Source: CAIWHR01 sp963709525 | GTDB lineage: Bacteria > Pseudomonadota > Gammaproteobacteria > Burkholderiales > Casimicrobiaceae | Reading direction: 5' to 3' | Assembly (NCBI GenBank): GCA_963709525.1 | Contig: CAVPXB010000009.1 | Coordinates: 496,001-560,000 of the forward strand | Length of the DNA: 64,000 bases | In this document: in pieces, positions 55,082 to 63,893 of the stretch | Numbering within the stretch: position 1 is the stretch's first letter | How the letters are laid out: every line of letters starts with the position of its first letter | Notes under the pieces: model-generated | What the model saw: only the letters and a program-made list of their open reading frames with translations | Told to the model about the DNA's origin: nothing | Databases searched by the model: none | Translations under genes and position numbers: made by a program

Positions 55082-55245
55082 TACCGCGACGCATAAGTTT
55101 CGCTATGTTCGACCCGCCCCGCATCGGCATCGGCTTTGTCGCTCATCCTCGCCATAGCAGGGGCTATGGCTGCGGTTCGCTTCGCGCCGCTGCCGCGCGG
55201 ATGCGGCTCTCGGCATGTACGCAAACTTATGCGTCGCGGTACTAG
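55078..55245. mobile_element. 168-bp element with perfect 23-bp terminal inverted repeats (MITE-like)
   Basis: The left end (55078-55100, starting CTAGTACCGCGACGCATAAG) is an exact reverse complement of the right end (55223-55245, ending CGTCGCGGTACTAG). A second perfect hairpin, GCCATAGC-AGGG-GCTATGGC, is at the centre (55151-55170). It has no coding capacity. The 4-bp ends CTAG are self-complementary and could be a target duplication. Confidence 0.6.
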
Positions 55246-55249
55246 CGCC

Positions 55250-55966
55250 ATGCGCGTTGCACATCAGCTGGCGCGCGCTGCCGTCGCGGGCGTCGTGGTC
55301 GTCATCCTCGGCGCCTGCGACGCGGTCACGAGCGCGGCGCAACGCGCCGGTGTCGTGCCCACGTTCGAGCAACACTGCGCCAAGGCGCTGCCGCCGACGC
55401 GCATCGCGGTTGCCGCGGTTGCCGTGACTTATGCCACCGACGAAAGCCGCCCCTACGCCGAGCTCACGCGGATGGGCGTCGAAGCGGGGGAAGGCGAGCG
55501 GGTGATCGGGCTGACCCGCGCGCGGATCAGCCACACCGCGTCGATCGTCGTCGCCGGCATCGAAGATCCGCGATCGAAAGAGGTGTGCGTGCGTCCGGAG
55601 ATCGACGTCCGGCTGTCGATGCTGCCGATGACCGTCTACGTCGGGCGGGAGTTTCGCGACCACGAGTGCAAGCGGGATGCCATCATGGAGCACGAACGCA
55701 AGCACGTCGCCGTGTATCGCGATTACCTCGCCGAAGTGGTGGTGGAAGTGCGCGACGAGATCACCCGCGCCTACGGCAATGTCGTGATGCATTTCCCGGG
55801 CCGCGATCAGGCGCAGCGCGAAATCGAGACGGCGCTGACCGGCTACCTCGATCCGATCCTGCAACGGAGCACGCGGGAGCTGAAATTGCGTCAGGCGGAG
55901 GTCGACACGCCGGCCGAATATGCGCGCGTCGCCGCCGCGTGCGGGGGCATCGCGGTGTTCGAGTGA
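55250..55966 (+). CDS. Lipoprotein with HExxH putative zinc-protease motif
   Basis: 238 residues. Lipobox VVVVILGAC (C near 22) gives a lipid anchor. The central segment YVGREFRDHECKRDAIMEHERKHVAVYRDYLAEV holds HERKH, a HExxH zinc-binding motif, with further acidic residues downstream as candidate third ligand. The pattern resembles the DUF922-type putative zinc-dependent proteases, which also have a short helix of this kind. Start ATG at 55250 lies 4 bp beyond the inverted-repeat element, so that element forms its leader. Substrate unknown. Confidence 0.65.
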   Translation: MRVAHQLARAAVAGVVVVILGACDAVTSAAQRAGVVPTFEQHCAKALPPTRIAVAAVAVTYATDESRPYAELTRMGVEAGEGERVIGLTRARISHTASIVVAGIEDPRSKEVCVRPEIDVRLSMLPMTVYVGREFRDHECKRDAIMEHERKHVAVYRDYLAEVVVEVRDEITRAYGNVVMHFPGRDQAQREIETALTGYLDPILQRSTRELKLRQAEVDTPAEYARVAAACGGIAVFE

Positions 55967-55982
55967 GCGGCGGGTCGCGATA

Positions 55983-57278
55983 CTACGTCAGCGCGTGGTT
56001 CAGCGCCTGCTCGAGCCGGGCGAGGCCTTCGAGCATCTCGTCGAGGCTGATCACCAGCGATGGCGCGAGTCGGACCACATCCGGTCCGGCGACCAGCAGC
56101 AGCAGGCCGTATTCGCCGGCGGCCATGACGACATCCATCGCCTTGCCCTGCCACTTTGCTTCGAGTTCGCAGCCGATCCACACGCCTTCGCCGCGCAACT
56201 CCGAGAACACGCGGCGCCGTGCGTTGATGGCTTTCAGGCCCTCGATGAACAATGCGTGCCGGGCCTTGACCCCGTCCAGCACTTCAACGGTGTTGATGAC
56301 ATCGAACACGGCGCCGGCGACCGCACAGGCGAGCGGATTGCCGCCGTAGGTGGTGCCGTGGACGCCGACCGAGAACGCGCGCGCGACCTCGGTGGTGGTC
56401 AGCATCGCACCGATGGGAAAGCCGCCGCCCAAGCCCTTGGCGCTGGTCAGGATGTCGGGCGTGATGCCCTTCTGCATGTACGAGAACAATGCGCCGGTCC
56501 GCCCCATGCCGCTCTGGATCTCGTCGAGGATCAGCAGCGCATCGTGCGCGGTGCAGAGCCTGCGCGCGGCCTGCAGGAACTCGGGCGTGCCCGGGCGCAT
56601 GCCGCCTTCGCCCTGCATCGGTTCGAGGATGACGGCGCAGATGTCGGCGCCGTGGGCGGCAAATTCGGCTTCGAGCGCCGCGACGTCGTTGTACGGCAGG
56701 TGGACGAAACCCGCAGGGTTCGGTCCGAAGCCGCTGGCATATTTTTCCTGTCCGCCGGCGGTGACGGTGAACAGCGTCCGGCCGTGGAAGGCATTGAGCG
56801 TCGACACCACGCGCATCTTGTGCGGGCCGAAGCGATCGTGGGCGTAGCGGCGCGCGAGCTTCAGCGCGGCCTCGTTGGCCTCGGCGCCCGAATTGCAGAA
56901 GAACACCCGTTCGGCGAACGTGGCGTCGGTCAGCCGCTTGGCGAGCCGCAGCGCGGGCTCGTTCGTGTACCAGTTGGAAACATGCCAGAGCGTGCCCGCC
57001 TGCTCGGTGATGGCCTTGACCATCGCGGGGTGGCAATGGCCCAGCGCCGTGACCGCGACACCGGCGGCGAAGTCGATGTACATCCGCCCTGCCTGGTCCC
57101 AGACGCGCGAACCCTCGCCGCGCACGGGAACGAACGGCGCCGGCGCGAAGCAGGGCACCATCACCTCGTCGAACAGCGCGCGGGTGACCGGCAGCGTGGC
57201 GGCGCCGCTGGGCGCGGGGACGTCGCGCCGTGCGGTGGCGGAGACGATTTGCTGGGCGGCGGGGGAGAGCGGCGGCAT
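55983..57278 (-). CDS. Class III aminotransferase, acetylornithine/succinylornithine type
   Basis: 431 residues from MPPLSPAAQQIV at 57276-57278. PLP enzyme; the Schiff-base lysine is K281 (LTSAKGLGGGFPIGAM), the cofactor Asp D252 (LLILDEIQSGMGRTG). FFCNSGAEANEAALKLARRYA and FHGRTLFTVTAGGQEKY are ArgD/AstC hallmarks. It could act in arginine synthesis or catabolism, or on 4-aminobutyrate-like substrates; an N-terminal extension of ~25 residues is unusual for ArgD. The ridA gene lies just upstream on the same strand, a pairing that fits clearing of reactive enamine/imine by-products. Confidence 0.9.
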   Translation of the reverse strand: MPPLSPAAQQIVSATARRDVPAPSGAATLPVTRALFDEVMVPCFAPAPFVPVRGEGSRVWDQAGRMYIDFAAGVAVTALGHCHPAMVKAITEQAGTLWHVSNWYTNEPALRLAKRLTDATFAERVFFCNSGAEANEAALKLARRYAHDRFGPHKMRVVSTLNAFHGRTLFTVTAGGQEKYASGFGPNPAGFVHLPYNDVAALEAEFAAHGADICAVILEPMQGEGGMRPGTPEFLQAARRLCTAHDALLILDEIQSGMGRTGALFSYMQKGITPDILTSAKGLGGGFPIGAMLTTTEVARAFSVGVHGTTYGGNPLACAVAGAVFDVINTVEVLDGVKARHALFIEGLKAINARRRVFSELRGEGVWIGCELEAKWQGKAMDVVMAAGEYGLLLLVAGPDVVRLAPSLVISLDEMLEGLARLEQALNHALT

Positions 57279-57313
57279 GGTGGCGGGAACGGGTCTGGAA
57301 ACGATCGGCAGCG

Positions 57314-57680
57314 TCAGGCGGCGGGTGCTACCGCGGCGACGACCTGGATTTCCACTCTTGTAGTCTGGCGCCGCGAGGTTGGCCTGGACCGTAGCGCGCG
57401 CCGGTGTCTGCCCGGGCAGCACCCAGGATTCCCACACCGCGTTGAGCGCCGGAAAATCCTTCATGTCGGGCAGATAGATCGTCGCCGACAGGATGCGCGT
57501 CTTGTCCGATCCGGCCTCCGCGAGCAGCGCGTCGATCTGCGCCAGCACCTGCTGCGTCTGGCCGGTGATGTCGGCGTTGGGGTCGGCCGCGACCTGTCCT
57601 GCGAGGTACGCGGTGCCCGATGCATGGTTGATCACAAGCTCCGACAGGCGCTTGCCGACGTGGCGGCGTTCGATGGTCAT
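57314..57680 (-). CDS. RidA-family enamine/imine deaminase (frameshifted near the end)
   Basis: About 121 residues. MTIERRHVGKRLSELVINHASGTAYLAGQVAAD, ILSATIYLPDMKDF and the PARATVQANLA segment, with the family arginine, are intact. In the observed frame the C terminus runs on into the aminotransferase; one extra base near 57357-57361 hides the natural ending VEIQVVAAVAPAA and its TGA at 57314-57316. RidA hydrolyses 2-aminoacrylate and similar imines. Confidence 0.85.
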
Positions 57681-57738
57681 GGTGCTATCCTGATTGCGGC
57701 GCGCACGGTCGGCGCGGAAGAGGAGGATTGTAAGCGAA

Positions 57739-58113
57739 ATGACGCCGCGACTTGCCTTGACGATTGCCGCAGCGCTGCTGTTTTTCGCGGTGGGTGCCGG
57801 GGCCTTCGGTGCGCATGCGCTGAAGGCGCGTCTTGCGCCGGATGCCCTCGCCGTCTATCAGACGGCAGTCCAGTACCACGTCTGGCACGCGCTGGGACTG
57901 CTGGCAGTCGGCATCCTTCTGCGTCAGCACCCGGGCAATCGCACGCTGGCGCTGGCGGGCTGGCTGCTGGTGGCGGGCATCGTGCTGTTCTCGGGCAGCC
58001 TCTATGCGCTGGCGCTGACGGGCATCCGCGGCCTCGGGGCGGTCACGCCGCTGGGCGGGGTGGCGTTTTTGGGTGCGTGGGCAGCGCTGGCGTACGCCGC
58101 GTGGCGCAATTGA
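57739..58113 (+). CDS. DUF423 membrane protein
   Basis: 124 residues from MTPRLALT at 57739. Four hydrophobic helices; the conserved GAFGAHALKARL near the start and VQYHVWHALGLLAVG are diagnostic for DUF423 (YgdD-like). Small inner-membrane protein of unknown function. AGGAGG lies 13 nt upstream, a little far. Divergent from ridA. Confidence 0.92.
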   Translation: MTPRLALTIAAALLFFAVGAGAFGAHALKARLAPDALAVYQTAVQYHVWHALGLLAVGILLRQHPGNRTLALAGWLLVAGIVLFSGSLYALALTGIRGLGAVTPLGGVAFLGAWAALAYAAWRN

Positions 58114-58130
58114 GTGACGCCGTTGAGGCC

Positions 58131-58202
58131 TCTGTAGGAGCGGCTGCAGCCGCGAACGGATTCGCGAGACCGGCATTCGCGCCTGAAGGCGCTCCTGCAG
58201 GA
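58131..58202. repeat. Extragenic palindrome family A, paired arms
   Basis: TGTAGGAGCGGCTGCAGCCG at the left and CGCGCCTGAAGGCGCTCCTG at the right face each other, so the whole element folds on itself and each arm has its own small hairpin. Between convergent DUF423 and the Bug receptor. Confidence 0.85.
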
Positions 58203-58227
58203 CCTCCACCATGCCGCGTCAATCGGT

Positions 58228-59220
58228 TCAGTCCACCTTGGCGCCGGACAATTTGACGATCCGCGCGTACTTCGCCATCTCGCTGCCGATGAACTGGGCG
58301 AAGGCCTGCGGCGAGTTGGGGGCCGGTTCCACGCCCAGCAGCAGCAGCCGCTCGCGCACCTCCGGCGCATTGAGGATTCGAGTGACCTCGCTGTTCCAGC
58401 GGGCGATGATGTCCGGCGGCGTTCCGGCCGGGGCGAGCAAGCCGAACCAGGTCGTGATGTCGAACCCGGGCAGGCCGGCTTCGGCGAGCGTCGGCAGTTC
58501 GGGCGCGAGTTTCGAGCGTTGCGCCGTCGTCACCGCCAGCGCCCTCAGCTTTCCGGCCTTGACCTGCGGCGTCGAACTGGCGAGGTTGTCGAACATCAGC
58601 TGCGTGTCGCCTGCGAGCAGCGCCTGCATCGCCGGCGCCGCGCCCTTGAACGGCACGTGCAGCATGTCGGCGCCGGTTTCGGCCTTGAACAGCTCGCCGG
58701 CGAGATGCCCGGCGCTGCCGTTGCTGCCGGAGCCGAAGGCAAGCTTCCCCGGATTCGCCTTGGCGTAGGCGATGAATTCCCTGGCGGTGTTCACCGGCAG
58801 CGAGGGATTGACCACCAGCACGTTGGGCGTGACCGCCACCAGCGAGATGGGCGCGAAGTCCTTGATCGCGTCGTAGGGCATCTTCGGATACAGGCTGGGA
58901 TTGACCGCGTGCGTCGACAACGCCCCCATCACCACCGTGTAGCCATCGGGCGCCGACTTGGCGACGAGGTCCGCGCCGATGTTGCCGCCTGCGCCGGGCC
59001 GATTGTCGACCAGGACGTTCTGTCCCCAGGCTTCGGTCAGCTTTTGCGCAATCGTGCGGCCGACGGCATCCAGCGGCCCTCCCGGCGGGAAGGGGATGAC
59101 CATGCGCACCGGCTTCGACGGAAAGGACTGCGCCTGGGCGGGGGGTGCCGCGACTGACGCGACGAGCGCGCAGGCGATGAGTGACAGCAGGGCGGAACGA
59201 AGAAGGCGGGGGGTCGACAT
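58228..59220 (-). CDS. Bug-family tripartite tricarboxylate transporter receptor
   Basis: 330 residues from MSTPRLLRSALLSLI. Signal peptide ends AQA-Q. PSKPVRMVIPFPPGGPLDAVGRTIAQKL is the TctC/Bug start; NVLVDNRPGAGGNIGADLVAKSAPDGYT, LAFGSGSNGSAGHLAGELF and HVPFKGAAPAMQALLAGDTQLMFDN follow. Periplasmic receptor for carboxylates or similar small molecules. Such genes are greatly amplified and usually solitary in Betaproteobacteria, as here (no TctA/TctB beside it). Ligand unknown. Confidence 0.95.
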   Translation of the reverse strand: MSTPRLLRSALLSLIACALVASVAAPPAQAQSFPSKPVRMVIPFPPGGPLDAVGRTIAQKLTEAWGQNVLVDNRPGAGGNIGADLVAKSAPDGYTVVMGALSTHAVNPSLYPKMPYDAIKDFAPISLVAVTPNVLVVNPSLPVNTAREFIAYAKANPGKLAFGSGSNGSAGHLAGELFKAETGADMLHVPFKGAAPAMQALLAGDTQLMFDNLASSTPQVKAGKLRALAVTTAQRSKLAPELPTLAEAGLPGFDITTWFGLLAPAGTPPDIIARWNSEVTRILNAPEVRERLLLLGVEPAPNSPQAFAQFIGSEMAKYARIVKLSGAKVD

Positions 59221-59422
59221 GGGGGTGGCTCGCGGGCGTCCCGCGCAGGGTGGGGAGGGGAATGGGAGTTTATCAGTGCGCGGGCGCGGCGCCGTCAGGG
59301 CGTCCACTCGTTGCCTGGGATGCGAGGCGCGGCGCATAATCCGCCCTTTACCCGGCGGCGTCGGCAGGGCGCGCGCGGGTCTTGCTCCGAACGTCGATTC
59401 TCGCGGCCCGGCCGCTTCCAAC

Positions 59423-60634
59423 ATGAACAAAAGTGTCGTTGGCGTCATCGTTGCGCTCAGTCTTGTCATCGCTGCCGGTGCCGGCTACTGGTTCGGGCAA
59501 AAGCGCCCGCCGATGCCGGGCGCACCCGCGACGACCGGCGCGCCCGCCGGCAAGGGTGCCGGTGGTCCCGGCGGCGTGCCGGGTGGCGGCGCGGCGGTCG
59601 AGGCGGTCAAGGTCGCGACCGCGCAGATCACGAAGTCGATCACCGCGGTCGGCAGCCTGCGGTCCGACGAATCGATCACCGTCCGACCCGAAATGGCAGG
59701 CCGGGTTGCGGCGATCGGGTTCGAGGAAGGCCATCGGGTGGCCAAGGGAGCCACCTTGCTGCGCCTCGATCCGGCCATCAATCAGGCCGAAGTGCAGCAG
59801 GCGCAGGCCAATCTGACATTGGCCAAGGCGAAGTACGAGCGCGCGGTCGAACTGCAGGGCAAGGGCTTCATCTCCGGCCAGGCCAAGGATGAGGCCGAGA
59901 ACAACCTCAAGGTGGCGGAAGCGGCGTTGGCGCTGACGCAGGCCAAACTCGCCAAGACCGAAGTGAAGGCGCCGTTTTCCGGGGTCATCGGCTTGCGCGT
60001 GGTGTCCGTCGGCGATTACGTGAAGGAAGGCGCCGACGTCGTCAATCTCGAATCGATCGACGCGCTCAAGGTGGATTTCCGCGTGCCCGAAATCTATCTC
60101 AAGCAGGTGACCGTCGGGCAGACGCTGGAAATCAATCTCGACGCCCTGCCCGGCAAGACCTACGAGGGCAAGGTCTACGCGATCAATCCGCTGGTCGACG
60201 CCGCGGGTCGTGCCATCGTGATCCGGGCGCAGGTCAGGAACCAGGATACGGCGCTGCGGCCGGGAATGTTCGCCCGCGTTCGCCTGTTCACCAAGCTGCC
60301 GACCGAGGCGCTGGTGTTGCCGGAGCAGGCGATGGTCCCGCAGGGCGACGAGCAGTTCGTCTTTCGGGTCATCGACGGCAAGGCGGTGCGCACCAGGATC
60401 GAGGTGGGCCAGCGCCGCGACGGCCAGGTCGAGATCGTCACCGGGCTCGCCGCGGGCGACGTCGTGGTGAGCGCGGGCCAGCTCAAATTGCGCGACGGGA
60501 TGCCGGTAGCCATCGCGGCCTCCGGCAACGGCGCGCCGAAGCCCGGAGGCGTGGCGCCGGCCGCGAAGGGCGACAACCTCGCCGCGCCCGCCAAGACGGA
60601 TCCCCCGGCGCGCGGAACCGCGCCCCGGACCTGA
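59423..60634 (+). CDS. RND efflux periplasmic adaptor (MFP), second system
   Basis: 403 residues. N-terminal membrane anchor (VVGVIVALSLVIAAGAGYWFG) followed by a Gly/Pro/Ala-rich linker, then ITAVGSLRSDESITVRPEMAGRVAAIGFEEG, the alpha-hairpin, KTEVKAPFSGVIGLRVVSVGDYV, and a proline/alanine-rich tail (residues ~378-403). Partner of the pump 16 bp downstream. Unlike the first adaptor it is anchored rather than clearly cleaved. Confidence 0.93.
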   Translation: MNKSVVGVIVALSLVIAAGAGYWFGQKRPPMPGAPATTGAPAGKGAGGPGGVPGGGAAVEAVKVATAQITKSITAVGSLRSDESITVRPEMAGRVAAIGFEEGHRVAKGATLLRLDPAINQAEVQQAQANLTLAKAKYERAVELQGKGFISGQAKDEAENNLKVAEAALALTQAKLAKTEVKAPFSGVIGLRVVSVGDYVKEGADVVNLESIDALKVDFRVPEIYLKQVTVGQTLEINLDALPGKTYEGKVYAINPLVDAAGRAIVIRAQVRNQDTALRPGMFARVRLFTKLPTEALVLPEQAMVPQGDEQFVFRVIDGKAVRTRIEVGQRRDGQVEIVTGLAAGDVVVSAGQLKLRDGMPVAIAASGNGAPKPGGVAPAAKGDNLAAPAKTDPPARGTAPRT

Positions 60635-60650
60635 CGCTCGAAGGAACGCC

Positions 60651-63600
60651 ATGCAGCTACCGGAAATCTGCATCAAGCGCCCGGTCCTGGCGACGGTGCT
60701 CTCGCTCGTCATCCTGCTCATCGGGATGATCTCGTACACGCGACTGTCGGTGCGCGAATACCCGCGCATCGACGAGCCCATCGTCAGCGTGGCAATCACC
60801 TACCGTGGCGCCTCGGCGGAAGTCGTCGAATCACAGGTCACCAAGCCGCTGGAGGATTCGCTCGCGGGGATCGAGGGCGTCGAGTTGATGACCTCGCAGA
60901 GTCGCTCCGAAACCTCGCGCATCAACGTGCGTTTCACGCTCAAGCGCGATCCCGATTCGGCCGCCGCCGACGTCCGCGACAAGGTGGCGCGGGCGCGCGG
61001 CAAGTTGCCGGACACGATCGACGAGCCCATCATCGCCAAGGTCGAGGCAGATTCGCAGCCCGTCATCTACATCGCCGTCGACGCCGGGTCGCTGTCGCCG
61101 CTCGAGGCCTCCGACTACGTCAAGCGCTACATCCAGCCCCGGATGTCGGTGCTGCCGGGCGCGGCGGACGTGCGCATCTTCGGCGAGCGGCAGATCTCGA
61201 TGCGGATCAACCTGGACCGGTCGCGCCTCGCCGGATACAAGCTGACGGTGCAGGACGTCGAGGACGCCATCCGCCGCCAGAACGCCGAGATCCCGGCCGG
61301 CCGCATCGAATCGCAGTCGCGCGAGTTCACCGTCGTGGCCGAGACCGACCTGCGCTCGGCCGAGCAGTTCAACAACATCATCGTCGCCAACGTCGGGGGC
61401 TATCCGGTGCGCCTGCGCGACGTGGGTTCCGCCGCGATCGGCGCCATCAACGAGCGCTCGATTTCGCGCTTCAACGGCAAGCCGTCGCTCAATGTCGGCA
61501 TCATCAAGCAGGCCGTCGCCAACCCGCTCGACCTGTCGCAGGCGGTGTACGCCGAAGTCGAGAAAATCAACCCCGGCCTGCCGCCCGGCATGAAGCTGAT
61601 CGTGGCCTACGACACCTCGGTGTTCATCGACCGCTCGATCAACTCGGTGTTCGAGACCATCGTCGAAGCCATCGTGCTGGTCGTGCTGGTCATCTTTTTC
61701 TTCCTCCGCAGCCTGCGGGCGACGCTGATTCCGATCGTGACGATTCCTGTCGCGCTCGTCGGCGCGTTCGGCCTGATGTACCTGTTCAACTTCACGATCA
61801 ATACGCTGACGCTGCTGGCGATGGTGCTGGCGATCGGCCTGGTCGTGGACGACGCGATCGTGATGCTGGAGAACATCTTCCGCCACATCGAGGAAGGCAT
61901 TCCGCGCCGGCAGGCGGCGATCCAGGGGGCAAAGGAGATCGGATTTGCGATCGTCGCGATGACGCTGACGCTGGCGTCGGTGTTCGCGCCGCTGGCGTTT
62001 GCCACCGGGCGCACCGGGCGGCTGTTCATCGAGTTCGCGCTGACGCTGGCCGGCGCGGTGATGGTGTCCGGATTCGTCGCGCTGACGCTGACGCCGATGA
62101 TGTGCTCGCTGCTGTTGCGCCATCAGGACCGGCACTCGTGGATCTACAATTTCATCGAGCGGGGTCTCAACGCAGTGACGCAAGGCTATCGGCGGTTGCT
62201 GACGGCGGCGTTGCACACGCGTTGGCTGGTGTTCGTGCTCTGGCTGGGCGTCGGGGTGCTCGGAGCGGTGTTTTTCTCGCTGCTCAAGGCCGAGTTGGCG
62301 CCGATCGAGGATCGCGGCGTCGTGTTCGGCACCGTCACGGCGCCGCAGGGGTCGACGCCGCAGTACACCGCCGACCAGATCCGTCCGATCGAGGAGTTTT
62401 ATTCGCAGATTCCCGAGACCCAGGCGTTCACGGCCGTCTCCGGCTTTCCGACCGTCGTCGACGGCAACGCGGTGCTGCGCCTGAAGCCGTGGGAAGAGCG
62501 CACCCGCACGCAGCAGCAGATCGCCGACTCGCTGCGTCCCAAGTTCGCGTCGATCCCGGGGGCGATCGCGTTTCCGATCAACCCGCCGTCGCTGGGACAG
62601 TCGTTCCGCTCGACGCCGATCGAGTACGTGGTGATGTCGCAGGTGCCCTATGTCGAGTTGCAGCGGATCGTCGACCGCTTCCTCGAGGAGGTGCGCAAGT
62701 ATCCCGGCGTGCAGAATCTGCAGACCGATCTGCGGCTCAATACGCCGGAAGTGCGCGTCATCATCAATCGCGACAAGCTGTCCGATATCGGCGTGCCCGT
62801 CGACACCGTCGGCCGCACGCTGGAGACGATGCTGGGGGGGCGGCAGGTCACGCGCTTCAAGCGCGACGGCGAGCAGTACGACGTCATCGTCCAGGTGGCG
62901 CCGGTGGATCGCTCGACCCCCGCCGACATCAGCGATACCTACGTCCGCGCCCGCGACGGCGGGATGGTGCAGTTGTCCAACCTGGTCGACATTCGCGAAG
63001 GGGTGGCGCCGCAGTCGCTCAACCACTTCAACCGGCTGCGCGCGGTCAAGGTCACCGCCACGCTGGCGCCCGGCTACGCGATCGGCGAGGCCCTCGCGGC
63101 CATGGACGAGGCTGCGAAGCGCGCGCTTCCCAGCACCGCGCAGACCGACCTCGATGGCCAGTCGCGCGAGTTCCGCTCCTCGGGCGGCGAGATCTACTTC
63201 ACGTTCGTGCTGGCGCTGTTCTTCATCTACCTCGTGCTGGCGGCGCAGTTCGAGAGCTTCGTCAATCCGTTCGTGATCATGCTGAGCGTGCCGCTGTCGA
63301 TGACCGGCGCGCTGCTCACGCTGTGGCTGACCGGCGGCACGCTCAACATCTACAGTCAGGTGGGGTTGGTCACGCTGGTGGGGCTCATCACCAAGCACGG
63401 CATCCTGATCGTGGAGTTCAGCAACCAGTTGCGCGCCAAGGGCCAGGCGATGATTCCCGCGGTCATCGATGCAGCGACTTTGCGGCTGCGGCCGATCCTG
63501 ATGACCACCGGCGCCATGGTGCTGGGCGCACTGCCGCTGGCGATGGCGACAGGCGCCGGCGCGGAGTCGCGGACGCAGATCGGCTGGGTGATCGTCGGCG

Positions 63601-63737
63601 GGATGACCTTCGGGACGTTCCTGACGTTGTTCGTCGTGCCGACGGCCTACACGCTGCTCGCGGGGAAGCATCCGGCAGAGGATGAGGTGCCGGCACCTGC
63701 GCTCGGCGCTGTGCCGCGACCGGGTGAGGCGGACTGA
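60651..63737 (+). CDS. RND-family inner-membrane efflux pump, second system
   Basis: 1028 residues. MQLPEICIKRPVLATVLSLVILLIG is the first helix; VREYPRIDEPIVSVAITYRGASAEVVESQVTKPLEDSL is the MexF/MdtB-like porter start; proton-relay pair D400-D401 (GLVVDDAIVMLENIF); GLITKHGILIVEFSNQL near the end. AAGGAA precedes the ATG. It forms a drug/solvent-type exporter with the upstream adaptor; no outer-membrane channel gene follows within the window. Confidence 0.95.
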   Translation: MQLPEICIKRPVLATVLSLVILLIGMISYTRLSVREYPRIDEPIVSVAITYRGASAEVVESQVTKPLEDSLAGIEGVELMTSQSRSETSRINVRFTLKRDPDSAAADVRDKVARARGKLPDTIDEPIIAKVEADSQPVIYIAVDAGSLSPLEASDYVKRYIQPRMSVLPGAADVRIFGERQISMRINLDRSRLAGYKLTVQDVEDAIRRQNAEIPAGRIESQSREFTVVAETDLRSAEQFNNIIVANVGGYPVRLRDVGSAAIGAINERSISRFNGKPSLNVGIIKQAVANPLDLSQAVYAEVEKINPGLPPGMKLIVAYDTSVFIDRSINSVFETIVEAIVLVVLVIFFFLRSLRATLIPIVTIPVALVGAFGLMYLFNFTINTLTLLAMVLAIGLVVDDAIVMLENIFRHIEEGIPRRQAAIQGAKEIGFAIVAMTLTLASVFAPLAFATGRTGRLFIEFALTLAGAVMVSGFVALTLTPMMCSLLLRHQDRHSWIYNFIERGLNAVTQGYRRLLTAALHTRWLVFVLWLGVGVLGAVFFSLLKAELAPIEDRGVVFGTVTAPQGSTPQYTADQIRPIEEFYSQIPETQAFTAVSGFPTVVDGNAVLRLKPWEERTRTQQQIADSLRPKFASIPGAIAFPINPPSLGQSFRSTPIEYVVMSQVPYVELQRIVDRFLEEVRKYPGVQNLQTDLRLNTPEVRVIINRDKLSDIGVPVDTVGRTLETMLGGRQVTRFKRDGEQYDVIVQVAPVDRSTPADISDTYVRARDGGMVQLSNLVDIREGVAPQSLNHFNRLRAVKVTATLAPGYAIGEALAAMDEAAKRALPSTAQTDLDGQSREFRSSGGEIYFTFVLALFFIYLVLAAQFESFVNPFVIMLSVPLSMTGALLTLWLTGGTLNIYSQVGLVTLVGLITKHGILIVEFSNQLRAKGQAMIPAVIDAATLRLRPILMTTGAMVLGALPLAMATGAGAESRTQIGWVIVGGMTFGTFLTLFVVPTAYTLLAGKHPAEDEVPAPALGAVPRPGEAD

Positions 63738-63793
63738 AGCTCCGGCGATCGCGGCTGAACCGTTCCCACAGAGAGTACGAACCCATCGCCGCT

Positions 63794-63867
63794 CTTGTAG
63801 GAACGGCTTCAGCCGCGAACATCCCCGCAAAACGCAATGCGTTCGCGCCTGAAGGCGCTCCTACAAG
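63794..63867. repeat. Extragenic palindrome family A, paired arms
   Basis: Left arm 63794-63820 and right arm 63841-63867 are inverted copies of 27 nt with few mismatches; inner stems differ by compensating changes (GGC-TTCA-GCC against GCC-TGAA-GGC). Confidence 0.88.
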
Positions 63868-63893
63868 AAACCCCTGCCGCCGGCACGACGGCT

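Noticed and set aside
57314..57680. RidA-aminotransferase fusion protein
   Set aside because: The joined frame depends on one extra base that hides a normal RidA ending and stop; both parts have their own start codons.
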